This document shows, piece by piece, positions 13,101 to 21,368 of a DNA stretch of 64,000 bases. This stretch comes from Mytilus californianus (Eukaryota; Mollusca; Bivalvia; Mytilida; Mytilidae). A model generated the notes under the pieces. That model ran no database searches. It saw only the letters and a program-made list of their open reading frames with translations, and had not been told where the DNA came from. The position numbers and the translations under genes are program-made. The DNA is taken from positions 6,773,501-6,837,500 of the forward strand of contig NW_026262701.1 of the NCBI RefSeq assembly GCF_021869535.1. Reading direction: 5' to 3'. Each line of letters begins with the position of its first letter. Within the stretch, counting starts at the first letter, position 1.

Positions 13101-16100
13101 TGAAGAAATGGTTCTGACTGAAAATGTGAAACAGGAAAAAGTCAATAGTGGTAAAACTAAATCAGATAAAATTAGGTCATCAAAGTCTTCGAAGAAGGGA
13201 GGTAGTAAAAACATGAAAAAACCATCCCAAACCGAGGAAAATAAAGTTCATACTTGGAAAGAAGAGGAAATAGGGAGTTGTATTTCAATACCAGATTCAC
13301 ATTTGGTAACAAGTGACTTCTTATCTGAAATCTCAGAAAATTTCATTGACAGTGGTTTGAATGTAGTAGAAGATACATATAGTAAGGTTCAGAAGTCCTC
13401 TGATGTTATCTGTGATACACTGGAAGGGGGATCTACCAGTATAAAAAAAGATCCAAAGTCTCAAAAGAGTTTAAACAAAGATTCCAAGTCTCAAAAATGT
13501 TTTATTGAAGATTCCAAGTCTCAAAAATGTTTAAACATTCCTAGTAGTGGTGGTAGTGCCTTCAAAAGGAGTTTGAGTGTACCTCCGGGTGACAAATCCG
13601 TTAAACAAAGAGAGAAAAAGCAAAAAATAAATGATAAACAAAACAAATTCTCTTCCAAATGCTCAAGTAGTAGTGAACAGAATAGTGCTAAAGAGGAAAA
13701 GAAAGAAACGTTCAGTAAAAAGCCTTATGGTTCATTGCTTAATATTGAAGGAATTAAAACCAACAAAAAAAGCAAAATCACTGGCCGTTATTCATATGGA
13801 GATGTTATTGCAATTAAAGTGGACAAAAGTGGAAGAAATCAGTCTCAAAGGTTGTTGTTAGATGAAACACAAAAAAGTCATTTAAAAAATCAAATTGATG
13901 ATACAGATGATGATGATGATATTATAGAACTAGATATTGGTAGTACTAGCAAGGTCAAACTCAACAGAAGTCAAAGTGAAAATGATATCAGTAAAAATGT
14001 ACATCACGATATAATAGAAATAGATGTAGATCACAATCACAAAAACTCTCATAGCAGAAATGTATATAAGGATGATATAATTGTTATAGATACCGGTGAG
14101 AATCTCGAAGACATGCATAATATAAAAGGACATTCCAATGACAATCCTGTACACCTACATAAAAGGAAAAGACACTCCAATGACAAAACAGATTTAGATA
14201 TCGGTGACAATATTAGAAAGTCATATAATGAAAGTAGAATGTCACTTCATAACTCAAATCTTAATAATGGGAAAAACAAAAGTACCAAAACACTCAAGTC
14301 ACATGACGAAGTGATACAAATTGATAATGATGATGACGTCATGTCACATGACCTGTATACTAATCATAAAAAACTAAAAAAAGATGAAATGTTAGATGAT
14401 TCTGACGATACTGATGATTATACTCATGAAGAGTACAGTGTACAGTCTCCTTCTGATTTTAAAACAAAAAAGGATTCTTCAATCAAATTTAAAGAGAAAA
14501 ATTGGAAATTGTCTGACAAAACTGATTGTCAAAATAGGAAATTTCTGGACAGCAAAAGAAAACAGGTTGATAAAAGTAATCACAAAATTGATCATACCAA
14601 GAAAAAATCTCAACCTTTTCAACAGAAAAAGAAATTTTGTGAATGGAAATTTCCGAAGAAAACTAATCTTTCAAGTTCCAAAGTTAAAAAAGAAACAAAT
14701 TCTGTGATTGAATTAAATTCTATGCAGAATGTCTGTGATAATATAAAATCTGAATCATTCCAAAAACATTTGTCACATGGTGAAAGTTTGGTAAATGAGG
14801 AAGGCACTGTAAATGAAAATGGATCTGATTTAAAACATGAAAAAGAAAAATGGGTGGTAGAGGGACATGAAATTAAGGATTGTAAAATTAAAGTTTTTAA
14901 ATTAGATGACAGCGATGTGGATTATGTTTGTCAGGAACTAAAATCAGGACATAAAACAAATTATGCAAATTACCTTTATTCTATGCAGAAATTAGATGCA
15001 CGTAATTTTGATCAACTAATGAATGGCTGCTTAAAATTAGATATGAAGCCTAGAAGGTTGAAAAGAATTGTAGAAATTTGTAAAAAATTGTTTGAGATGA
15101 ATAAATATTTTCATGATAATCCTCATAAAAGAATAGAATGTTCAAGAAAAAGAAAATCAAACTCATTTAGGCCAAATGGAGAGTTAAAGAAGAGAAAAAG
15201 TGATAATAATGTATTGGAATTTGTGGATCTTGATTGGATAATGGATTCGGATGATTCAGTGTCAATATCTGAAGATGATGATGAAGACACAGATTTTGAT
15301 GATTTGGATTTTACAGACGTAAGATACATACAATGAAATAGTAAATCATTGGATCATTTGGTAATCATGGTTTTTAGGCTTTATTCTGTTGTTTGGGTTG
15401 CTGTCTCATTAACATATATCCCAAATCACCTTTTTTTCATTAACATGAGATTTATCACATGAAAAACAGGAAAGGGTCAAATGAACAGTGTTTACATTGC
15501 TTTATGTAATCTGAAAATTGCAGCAAGGCCTTTAATAAGTAAAACTATACTTGAGAGTAAGACAGCTCTTGTTTTTATATAAGGAGAATTCTTTCAGTAT
15601 TTGACTTTTATAGGTTTCTTTTACAAAAACTTTTTGGTCTTTTGATAAACAATTTGACATTTATAATCTCTATCATGTATATATATAGTGTAGATCCTGA
15701 TGCAGAGCTTGCCTGGATATTTTGATCAATGTAAACACTGTATGTATTATGTATTATGTTGCAGAATGACTTGTTTTGCCCAGAGCCTGGATGTACAAAG
15801 CGATTTGCCAGTTCTGTGACTCTTGAACATCATATAGCAAGGAAACATGATGATCAGCTATACGAAGAAGTAAGTTACTTTTATCACAGTGTGAAAATCA
15901 CTTTTCACTTTTCCTGAAATAACCTTTCTTTCTAAATAAGTGCTCATCAACCATCTTGAGGATTCAATCATACATCTAAAAAGCTATATATATCTGAAAC
16001 CTGTCTACATACCTTGACAATAACAGTAACCTTTTCATAGCTTACATAAGTAAGTCATGTAAGTAGTTAGGAAAATCAATTAAACCCAACAACACAAAAA

Positions 16101-18285
16101 AACAAAAACAAAATATTTAAAGGTCATGGTCATAACACAGAAATGTTTATAGCTCAAAAATATCAAGCTTCCACAAGTCTATACAAATTTTGAAAAAAAA
16201 TTAACAGATACAAGCAAAGAGTGGCAACAATGTATTAGTTTGTGATTAGGTCTAGTTTATGGTGAACCACTAGTAGTAGGTTAATGATATTTAGAGTGCA
16301 GTTGTATTAGCATTGGCACATCTCATTGCCATGGAGATTATTTGGCCCTGCCCCCTCAGTCATGGTCTATTGACTTTGAAACTTTTGCTTAATTTTCATG
16401 TATTTGTGATTAGGTCAGTTTTTGGGGAACCACTAGTGGTAGGTCAATGATATTTGGTAAGCAGTTGTATAAGCATTAGCATATCTCATTTCCATAGAGA
16501 ATATTTGGCTCCGCCTCCTCAGTCATGGTCTATTGACTTTGAAACTTTTGCTTAGTTTGCATGTATTAGTTTGTGATTAGGTCAGTTTATGGGGAACCAC
16601 TAGTGATATTTGGTATGCAGTTGTATAAGCATTGGTATATCTCATTTCCATGGAGATTATTTGGCTCCGCCCCCTTAGTCATGTTCTATTGACTTTGAAA
16701 CTTTTGCTAAGTTTACATGCATTAGTTTGTGATTAGATCAGTTTAAGATGAACCGCTAATATTAAGTAAATAATATTTGGTATGCAAATTTATTGGCATT
16801 TGCAAGTCTCGTTTCCATGGAGATTACATAGCCCCATCCCCTCATCAAGGTTCATTGACTTTGAAACTTTTACATAGTTTAAAAGTTAATGTTTGTGTTT
16901 AGGTTTGTTTTAAAGGGAACGACTTATGATAAGTCAATGGTATTTGGTATGCAGTTTAGCATTAGCATTGGCACATCTCATTTCCATGGAGATTGTTTAG
17001 CCATGTACCTTCAGTCATGGTTCATTGACTTTGAATATTTGCATAACTTACATGTTAAAGTACAAAAAAAATGTATTGTTATTTTAATTTCAACATTTGC
17101 ATTATCAAAATTACAAAAAGGTGAGACATATCTCTGTGTTAACAGTTTATTTATTCTTCCTCCAAGTTTTATTTTAAATCAGAGGCAGTATAGTTTTGTC
17201 ATTTAAATAGAAATCAGCAAGTTAGCATCATAAAAATTCGACAAAGCTCTATGACTGTGACTAAAGAGATACATATTGAAACATATACCAAAGGTTTAAT
17301 GTTATATATTTGTAGAGAAAGTTCTGTCCTGTTGAAAGCTGTGAGAGGAGTTACTCAAACAAACATAACCTAATGACACACATTAAAAAGGACCATGGTG
17401 AAGTTGTTTACAATGAAATCAGATCAGAACTATATGGTGTGAAACCTGAACCTGAATCAGCGGTAAGCCTTGGGGTTATAAACAACAGTGGTGTTTACAA
17501 GAGGGGTTATAGACAACAGTGGTGTTTACAAGAGGGGTTATAGACAACAGTGGTGTTTACAAGAGGGGTTATAGACAACAGTGGTGTTTACAAGAGGGGT
17601 TATAGACAACAGTGGTGTTTACAAGAGGGGTTATAGACAACAGTGGTGTTTACAAGAGGGGTTATAGACAACAGTGGTGTTTACAAGAAGGGTTATAGAC
17701 AACAGTAGTGTTTACAATAGGTCCGATTAGAGCCGTATGGTCTACATCTCTAGAACTTTATAAAATAGTCACATTAATCCTGCTACCTTTAAGTCACATT
17801 TCAGCAGAATGAATTTAACAAAAAACATACTTACTATAAAACTTGGAAGATTTTTGCATCTTTTGAAATTATATACTCAATTGCTAAATTCAAGTGTTGT
17901 GCTATACAAAATGTTCTTTCTTTTCTTCTTTTTTTTTGCAGGCAGTGGGACACACCATACATATTTCCAATGAAAAGTGGCACTCATTTAGTATAGATAT
18001 TACTTTTTTTTCTTAAATTGTTTTTTTTATATTTAAAATGTGTTGAAACTAAGCTCTGTCTATATATTTTTTCAGATGGTTCGACCAGCAGGAACCTGTT
18101 TAATGCCAACAGTTTGGCGAAATCCTCTACATTTAATACCATCACATGTGAAAGAAAAAATGTCTAAGACTTCAACTACTGAGCCTCCTAAAAATGTCAA
18201 GGAAGTGGAGGACATCAAAAATATTTTATCAGATTTTACTCAAACTGGACGAGGGTCTTCTTACTCTATTTTATCAAATAAATAA
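1..18285 (+). CDS. Large C2H2 zinc-finger protein gene, 3' part (7 exons)
   Basis: Partial gene model: 1-2432, 6379-6576, 7742-7951, 12208-15318, 15765-15869, 17316-17462, 18076-18285. The frame starts at base 3 and gives about 2136 residues to the TAA at 18283-18285; the true start is left of the window. Every junction has AG/GT borders and every intron is phase 0. Visible in order: Gln/Asn-rich QQP repeats (residues 1-130), a 16-residue repeat array (202-425 of the partial chain), PIDLS at 527-531, an atypical Cys/His exon, two C-x4-C-x12-H fingers (exon 3), a very long Ser/Lys/Asp-rich exon (947-1983) with tandem IIxID motifs and basic NLS-like clusters, two more C2H2 fingers (exons 5, 6), and a 69-residue tail. 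The family suggests a nuclear DNA-binding regulator; CtBP and SUMO links are inferred from short motifs. I recognise no orthologue. Introns are full of mobile elements. Terminal exon choice could vary. Confidence 0.85.
606..1421 (+). repeat. Coding 48-bp minisatellite (16-residue Cys/His repeat)
   Basis: Fourteen consecutive 16-residue units run from 606 to 1277, with consensus C-H-T-S-E-Q-P-C-D-T-K-N-N-K-P-Q. Three decayed units continue in register to 1421, and weaker ones precede 606. Units 10-11 and 13-14 are more alike than neighbours (KNNKxQCHTLEQPSD, 144 bp apart), suggesting unequal crossing over of a three-unit block. Most units keep two Cys and one His. All frames of the array stay open because 48 is divisible by three. 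Confidence 0.9.
2900..4130 (+). mobile_element. Hairpin-headed element, interrupted by a second element
   Basis: The head at about 2905-2930 is a near-perfect hairpin (CCCCCGCAAC...GTTGTGGGGG) followed by 'ggacatagaaataccatgg'. One core unit ('tgtacaattcttgccagatt') follows to about 3070. A second element (3071-3947) then intervenes, and the first family's core resumes at about 3948 with 'aatagagtaatggcccttgg' and a second 'tgtacaattcttgccagatt'. It resembles the bivalve 'pearl'/Helentron-associated non-autonomous design; the class is inferred. Confidence 0.6.
3071..3947 (+). mobile_element. Inserted hairpin-headed element with ~190-bp tandem core
   Basis: The left end 'TGTCGAGCCTTCGACTTTTG' forms a hairpin and is followed by a (cgt)n-rich stretch. 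The core has about four tandem units of roughly 190 bp, each opening 'attcactctgtggttaaagt' (about 3176, 3369, 3560, and a decayed copy near 3744). The right end carries 'gcgagacactggg' and a perfect palindrome GGTTCCGCGGAACC at 3926-3939. It sits between T-runs of the host element, consistent with T|T insertion. A relative lies at 18363-19572. Confidence 0.65.
4339..4473. repeat. Foldback (inverted repeat), ~47-bp arms
   Basis: The left arm 4340-4386 ('aaaagacaacagcatcctgg'...) is nearly the reverse complement of the right arm 4424-4473 ('ccaggatgttgttgtctttt'), with a loop of about 37 bases. It could be a small MITE or a transcribed hairpin, since it lies inside an intron of the zinc-finger gene. 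Confidence 0.75.
5491..6340 (-). mobile_element. Retroelement 3' end (ORF C-terminus plus 3' tail), antisense
   Basis: Read on the minus strand, a peptide with GNIVYRARK...KLIDPLNKLILKGY...VIRSLN ends in a stop at 6193. A non-coding tail follows that contains 'cagtaactgcgagtactctc' and ends at about 5491 in 'tctcattggcaatcatacca'. The same arrangement, in diverged form, occurs at 21735-23590 (+) and 52698-53560 (-). I recognise the tail as a common mussel dispersed repeat. The peptide is probably the last part of a reverse-transcriptase ORF; LINE versus Penelope-like is undecided. Confidence 0.65.
6379..6576 (+). CDS. Zinc-finger gene exon 2 (atypical Cys/His segment)
   Basis: 66 codons, phase 0 at both ends: acceptor 'tttatttttcag', donor AAAAG|GTAGGT. 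It contains VCNTC followed, about 18 residues later, by ARHAILVHH. This is a C-x2-C...H-x5/6-H arrangement that is too long for a standard C2H2 finger and could be a degenerate one. The rest (LPNLTGPYFQFTCHTEDFNYYC) has further Cys and aromatic residues. Its acceptor lies directly beside an antisense retroelement fragment. Confidence 0.7.
6751..7660 (+). repeat. Hairpin-headed element remnant with ~175-bp tandem core
   Basis: The head near 6751-6785 ('ttttttgccctgcctacaat' followed by 'agtagggggtatag') is followed by 'tgtccatctgtctgtttgtc'. From about 7080 there are three to four imperfect units of 'agtcccataactct ... caccaat ... cagtgtaaagtttg' (7085, 7262, 7420, 7520). It lies in the intron between zinc-finger exons 2 and 3. 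The minus ORF 7071-7268 is a shadow of this repeat. Confidence 0.55.
7742..7951 (+). CDS. Zinc-finger gene exon 3 (two C2H2 fingers)
   Basis: 70 codons, phase 0 at both ends: acceptor 'tatatttacag', donor AGAGAG|GTATTT. Two canonical fingers are visible: C-KFGN-C-x12-H-VSE-H and C-QYRH-C-x12-H-VREF-H, each with the C-x4-C spacing also used in exons 5 and 6. The linker HTKRQLVFDYKK differs from the TGEKP type, so the pair may not act as a classic tandem DNA reader. Confidence 0.9.
8160..8310 (+). repeat. Two truncated hairpin heads
   Basis: 'agccctgtcaacttaagtca' followed by 'gggccatatag' (about 8166-8197), and 'tttatgaccccaccgtagcg' followed by 'gaaagggcatcaag' (about 8247-8281). These resemble heads of different hairpin-headed families without cores. 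A similar 'ggggggcattaag' piece lies near 8008. Confidence 0.4.
8486..10055 (+). repeat. ~720-bp direct tandem repeat (two full copies plus a partial)
   Basis: The block beginning 'cttcacagaacctggtactt' occurs at 8486, 9201 and 9926 (spacings 715 and 725); the third stops near 10055. Each full unit ends in an arm with 'gccccaactgttcagggttg' and 'gcagtcgtatccagctgcgc', which also ends the element at 20490-21312. This indicates a duplicated transposon right end. The minus ORFs 8812-9012, 9147-9353 and 9875-10075 are shadows. It sits inside zinc-finger intron 3 (7952-12207). Confidence 0.8.
10093..10119. repeat. (TA)n microsatellite
   Basis: An uninterrupted TA dinucleotide run of about 27 bases immediately downstream of the 720-bp repeat array. 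Confidence 0.9.
11141..11937. mobile_element. Terminal-inverted-repeat element (~800 bp)
   Basis: The left end 'ttactgtgaaagttctttaa' continuing to 'tttgtggttt' is mirrored at the right end, whose reverse complement is 'ttactgtgaaagtactttta' continuing to 'tttcgtggttt'. Inverted homology is about 45 bp. The interior has no transposase-like ORF, so it is probably a non-autonomous DNA element. Sequences of the 'cgtggatttgagc' type are common in bivalve genomes (from memory). Confidence 0.65.
12208..15318 (+). CDS. Zinc-finger gene exon 4 (1037 codons, disordered, SIM cluster)
   Basis: Acceptor 'ttttttttgtag' and donor ACAGAC|GTAAGA; phase 0 at both ends. The first ~130 residues look folded, with Cys-rich text (FCENCAYY...KLCKDEKQC...YVCREIKS...FGCC). 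A ~750-residue Ser/Lys/Asp-rich stretch follows, with a 10-residue DSKSQK repeat (13450-13530), four IIxID-type motifs (13921, 14011, 14077, 14311), and several VKxE/IKxE sites. Near the end, DVDYVCQELKS (14914-14946) repeats DVSYVCREIKS from 12475-12507. A basic bipartite cluster (RKRK...KKRK, about 15148-15200) looks like a nuclear signal, and the tail is strongly acidic. Reading through the donor adds only VRYIQ before a stop. Function is inferred from motifs only. Confidence 0.88.
13921..14325 (+). other. Tandem SUMO-interaction-like motifs in exon 4
   Basis: Within 135 codons there are four hydrophobic I/V-I-x-I/L-D cores beside Asp/Glu runs: IIELD (13921-13935), IIEID (14011-14025), IIVID (14077-14091) and VIQID (14311-14325). 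This matches the consensus used by SUMO-interacting motifs in known poly-SUMO readers. Binding is inferred. Confidence 0.6.
15765..15869 (+). CDS. Zinc-finger gene exon 5 (one C2H2 finger)
   Basis: 35 codons, phase 0 at both ends: acceptor 'tattatgttgcag', donor GAAGAA|GTAAGT. It encodes FCPEPGCTKRF followed by H-IARK-H, a standard C-x4-C-x12-H-x4-H finger. As a symmetric exon it could be skipped without shifting the frame. Confidence 0.92.
16200..17050 (+). repeat. ~165-bp tandem repeat, about five units
   Basis: The unit contains 'agtttgtgattaggtcagtt', 'ccatggagattatttggc' and 'tcattgactttgaaactttt'. Starts fall near 16234, 16401, 16563, 16717 and 16888, with growing divergence to the right. 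It occupies most of the intron between exons 5 and 6. The ORF 16889-17206 lies in it and is not supported. Confidence 0.8.
17316..17462 (+). CDS. Zinc-finger gene exon 6 (one C2H2 finger)
   Basis: 49 codons, phase 0 at both ends: acceptor 'atatatttgtag', donor TCAGCG|GTAAGC. The finger is C-PVES-C-x12-H-IKKD-H. Downstream of it, GVKPEPES carries a psi-K-x-E sumoylation-type site. An 8-copy minisatellite starts 11 bases after the exon end. Confidence 0.92.
17473..17720 (+). repeat. 31-bp minisatellite, 8 copies, next to a splice donor
   Basis: Unit 'gggttatagacaacagtggt' + 'gtttacaagag' (31 bp); 248 bases equal eight units. The first and last units carry a few substitutions and the middle ones are identical, indicating recent homogenisation. 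It begins at intron position +11. Confidence 0.95.
17942..18016 (+). CDS. Possible alternative terminal exon
   Basis: A strong acceptor ('cttctttttttttgcag') is followed in phase 0 by 24 codons (AVGHTIHISNEKWHSF...) ending in TAA at 18014-18016. No good donor lies before the stop, so it could only be an alternative last exon. It encodes no recognisable motif. Confidence 0.25.
   Translation, partial: AVGHTIHISNEKWHSFSIDITFFS
18076..18285 (+). CDS. Zinc-finger gene terminal exon
   Basis: After acceptor 'atattttttcag', phase 0 gives 69 residues (MVRPAGTCLMPTVWRNPLHL... to ...SSYSILSNK) and TAA at 18283-18285. The first codon happens to be ATG but need not be used as a start. The middle is charged (VKEVEDIKNIL) and could form a short helix. 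The last two sense codons, AAT AAA, themselves spell a poly(A) signal. Confidence 0.78.
   Translation: MVRPAGTCLMPTVWRNPLHLIPSHVKEKMSKTSTTEPPKNVKEVEDIKNILSDFTQTGRGSSYSILSNK
18277..18282 (+). promoter_or_regulatory. AATAAA poly(A) signal inside the last codons
   Basis: AATAAA occupies the final two sense codons and abuts the TAA stop. If used, the 3' UTR would be only about 10-30 bases. Use is unproven. Confidence 0.4.
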
Positions 18286-18362
18286 TATATATATTTCTAA
18301 AAGGACTTATGACTATTTGTATGAAATGTAGAACATTTATGTGTTTGAAAAGCCAGAGTTTT

Positions 18363-19572
18363 TGTCGAGCCTGCGACTTTTGTCGCAGAAAGCTCGACAT
18401 AGGGATAGTGATCCGGCGGCAGTGGTGGAGGCGTTAGCTAACTTCTTAAAAGCTTTGTATTTTAGAAGCTAGAAGACCTGGATGCTTCATACATTGTATA
18501 TAGATGCCTTATGATATGAAGTTTCCGTCTGTCATATGTCCATTGTCCTTGACCTCATTTTCATGGTTCAGTGACTACTTGAAAAAAAAAAGTCAACATT
18601 TTTAGTAATGTTTATTTCTTATTATGAGTAATAGGATAACTATATTTAGTATGTGCATACCTTGCAAGATCCTCATGCCCGTCAGACAATTTTCATTTGA
18701 CCTCAACCTCATTTCATGGATCAGTGAACAAGGTTAAGTTTTCGTGGTCAAGTCCATATATCAGATACTATAAGCAGTAGGTCTACTATATTTAGTATAT
18801 AGAATGATTGTAAGGTGTACATGTCCAACTGGTAGGTGTCATCTGACCTTGACCTCATTTTCATGGTTCAGTGGTCAAAGTTAAGTTTTTGAGTTTTGGT
18901 CTTTTTTTCTAATACTATATGCAATAGGACAACTATATTTGGTGTATGGAAATATTTTATGATGTACATGTCAGTCTCGCAGGTTTTATTTGACCTTGAC
19001 CTCATTTTCACAGTTCATTTCTCAAGTGTTAAGTTTTTGTGTTTTGGTCTGTTTTTCTTCAACTATAAGCAATAGATCAACTATATTTGTTGTATGGAAG
19101 GATTGTAAGGTGTATATGTCTGTCTGGCAGGTATCATCTGACCTTGACCTCATTTTCATGGTTCATTGGTCAATGTTAAGTTTTCATGGTTAAGTTTGTT
19201 TCTTAGATACTGTAAGCAATCGGTCAACTAGATTTAATCCATACATTGATTGTAAGGTGTACATGTCTGTCTGGCATGGTTCATCTGACCTTGACCTCAT
19301 TTTCATGGTTCATGGGTCAATGTTAAGTTTTCTTGGTTAAGACTGTTTCTTAGAAACTATAAGCAATAGGTCAACTATGTTTGGTGTATTGAATGATTCT
19401 AAGGTGTACATGTATTTCTCGTTTGGTTTATCTGACCTTGACCTCATTTTCTTGGATCATGTTAAGTTTATGTGTTACTTGTAGTAAAGCTTTATATTTA
19501 GGACTATCAACAGAAAATCAATGGTTTGTAAAGAAGGCGAGACATTTCAGCGTGTGCACTCTTGTTTTTATT
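18363..19572 (+). mobile_element. Hairpin-headed element with ~147-bp tandem core (7 units)
   Basis: The left end 'TGTCGAGCCTGCGACTTTTG' followed by 'TCGCAGAAAGCTCGAC' folds into nested stems (CGAGC/GCTCG and GCGAC/GTCGC). About seven units, each with 'gaccttgacctcattttcat', start near 18545, 18699, 18846, 18992, 19140, 19287 and 19434. The right end has 'aggcgagacatttcagcgtg'. Head and right border match the inserted element at 3071-3947, but the core is unrelated, so cores appear to be swapped between the same ends. Confidence 0.7.
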
Positions 19573-19985
19573 GGTTTAATTAAATTTTTACACTTTTTTT
19601 TTAGTCTCAGGGTGTTTAAGATCTGGACATATTGGATAGACTCCTGTCTATTACTTCTAAGAATCTTTAATCTTTAGATATTTTTTGGTTATTTGTGTCG
19701 TTGGGTTGTTGCAGTCTCGTTGATGTATACCCCCATTTCCATTTATTGTCCCCAGCCTTGAATTTGAGCTGGAGATATGGAAATACTAATGTCCTTCACA
19801 TCTGTCTGTCCTTTCACAATGTCAAGGTTAGCATCCCAATCAATGATTTTAAGGGGCAGTTCCTTTGGAAATATAAATAATATAGAATAGGACATTGTAA
19901 GTTCTCTCCTGTCAATATTTCTGTTGAAATTTAAGGATTTATATCAAAAGATTTACATCAGGAAACAATTAGAGTTCATCCATTT

Positions 19986-21368
19986 CTATGCCCCCGCAAC
20001 TAAAAGTTGGGGGGCATATTGTTTTACCCCTGTCAGTCTGTCCATCCATCCCATTATGGGTATATAGTTATTTCACATAACTCCTCCTACAGTTTGAATG
20101 CTATGAAGTTTTCACTTTGCTGGCTGTTTGTACATAAATTGGTGTGCATGTGATCAGGATTTTGATTTTTATTAATATTTGCTCTTTTGGGAGATAGTTG
20201 AACTTTGTCATTTTTTGGAGTATTTACTTGCTAAAGAGGTGCATAGTGTTTCCAAAAAAATTCTGCTACAGTTTGAATGATAGGAAGTTTTCACTTTGCT
20301 GGCGGTTTGTACATATATTGAATGTGTGCATGTGGACAAGGTTTTGATTTTTATTATTATTTGCTCTTTTGGGAGATAGTTGAACTTTGTCGTTTCGGAG
20401 TATATACTCGCATAAGAGGTGCATAGAATTTCGAGATAACTCCTCCTACAGTGATCCATAGACCTTTGTGCTGCCATGCTCAACTTTTTATACGACCGCA
20501 AAAAAATTTTGTGGTCGTATATTGGTATGACGTTGGCGTTGTCGTCGTCCAAAGACACATTGGTTTTCACATTCTAACTTTAGTTTAAATGAATGGATCT
20601 TTATGAAATTTTACCATAAGGTTCAATACCACAAAAGAAAGGTGGGGATTGATTTTGGGGGTTATGGTACTAACAGTTAAGGAATTAGGGGCCAAAAAGG
20701 GGCCAAAAATAAGCATTTTTGTAACTTCCAGACATAACTTGTGTGTTAGTGTATGGATCTCTCTGACATTGTACCACAAGGTTCCATATCACAAAGGGAA
20801 TGCTGGGATTGATTTTGGGGGTAATTGCCTCCTAATTTTAGGAATTAAGGGCCAAAAAAGGGCAAAAAACAAGCATTTTTCTAGTTTCCAGACAATAACT
20901 TGTGTTCAAGTGTATGGATCTCTCTGAAATTGTACTGCAAGGTACCATACCACAAAGGGAAGGCTGGGATTGAGTTTGGGGGTGATGAATCATAAGGAGG
21001 TTCAAAAAATTTGGGGGGGAGATTTTTTTTCCTTTTTTTTCTTTAAAATTTTCCATTTTAAATTGGTTATTTCTGATTAAAATATAAAAGCAAATAATAA
21101 TGATATGGTTTGAATAGGTAAATAAAATTTTTTTAAGTTCTTAGACCACATTCATTTTGTGTCAGAAACCTATGCTGTGTCAAATATTTAATTACAATCC
21201 AAATTCAGTGCTGTATCAAGCTTGAATGTTGTGTCCATACTTGCCCCAACTGTTCAGGGTTCGACCTCTGCAGTCGTATCAAGCTGCGCCCCAGCGGAGC
21301 ATTTTATTGTATTTTAAAATAACACTTTGCATCTGCGGGGGCATCATTTGTGTCTCACAGACACAATA
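19986..21368 (+). mobile_element. Hairpin-headed element interrupted by a second one
   Basis: The head GCCCCCGCAACTAAAAGTTG + GGGGGC (about 19989-20014) is followed by two ~170-bp units ('tttgaatgctatgaagtttt', 'tttgaatgataggaagtttt'). After an insertion (20490-21312), its right end 'tgcgggggcatcatttg' with hairpin TTGTGTCTCACAGACACAA closes at about 21368. The minus ORF 20208-20570 is a shadow. Confidence 0.6.
20490..21312 (+). mobile_element. Inserted element with TACGACC hairpin head
   Basis: The head is a hairpin of TACGACCGCA and TGTGGTCGTA arms (20490-20520). Three ~150-bp units contain 'gggattgattttgggggt' (about 20647, 20806, 20967). The right arm (about 21130-21310) contains 'gccccaactgttcagggttc' and 'gcagtcgtatcaagctgcgc', the same arm that ends both copies of the 720-bp repeat at 8486-10055. 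Confidence 0.65.

Noticed and set aside
16889-17206. 105-residue ORF in a zinc-finger intron
   Set aside because: It falls in the decayed end of the ~165-bp tandem repeat, with no domain or splice support.
20208-20570. 120-residue minus ORF
   Set aside because: It spans the core units and the junction of two nested repeats; similar text recurs in the repeat, not as a conserved protein.
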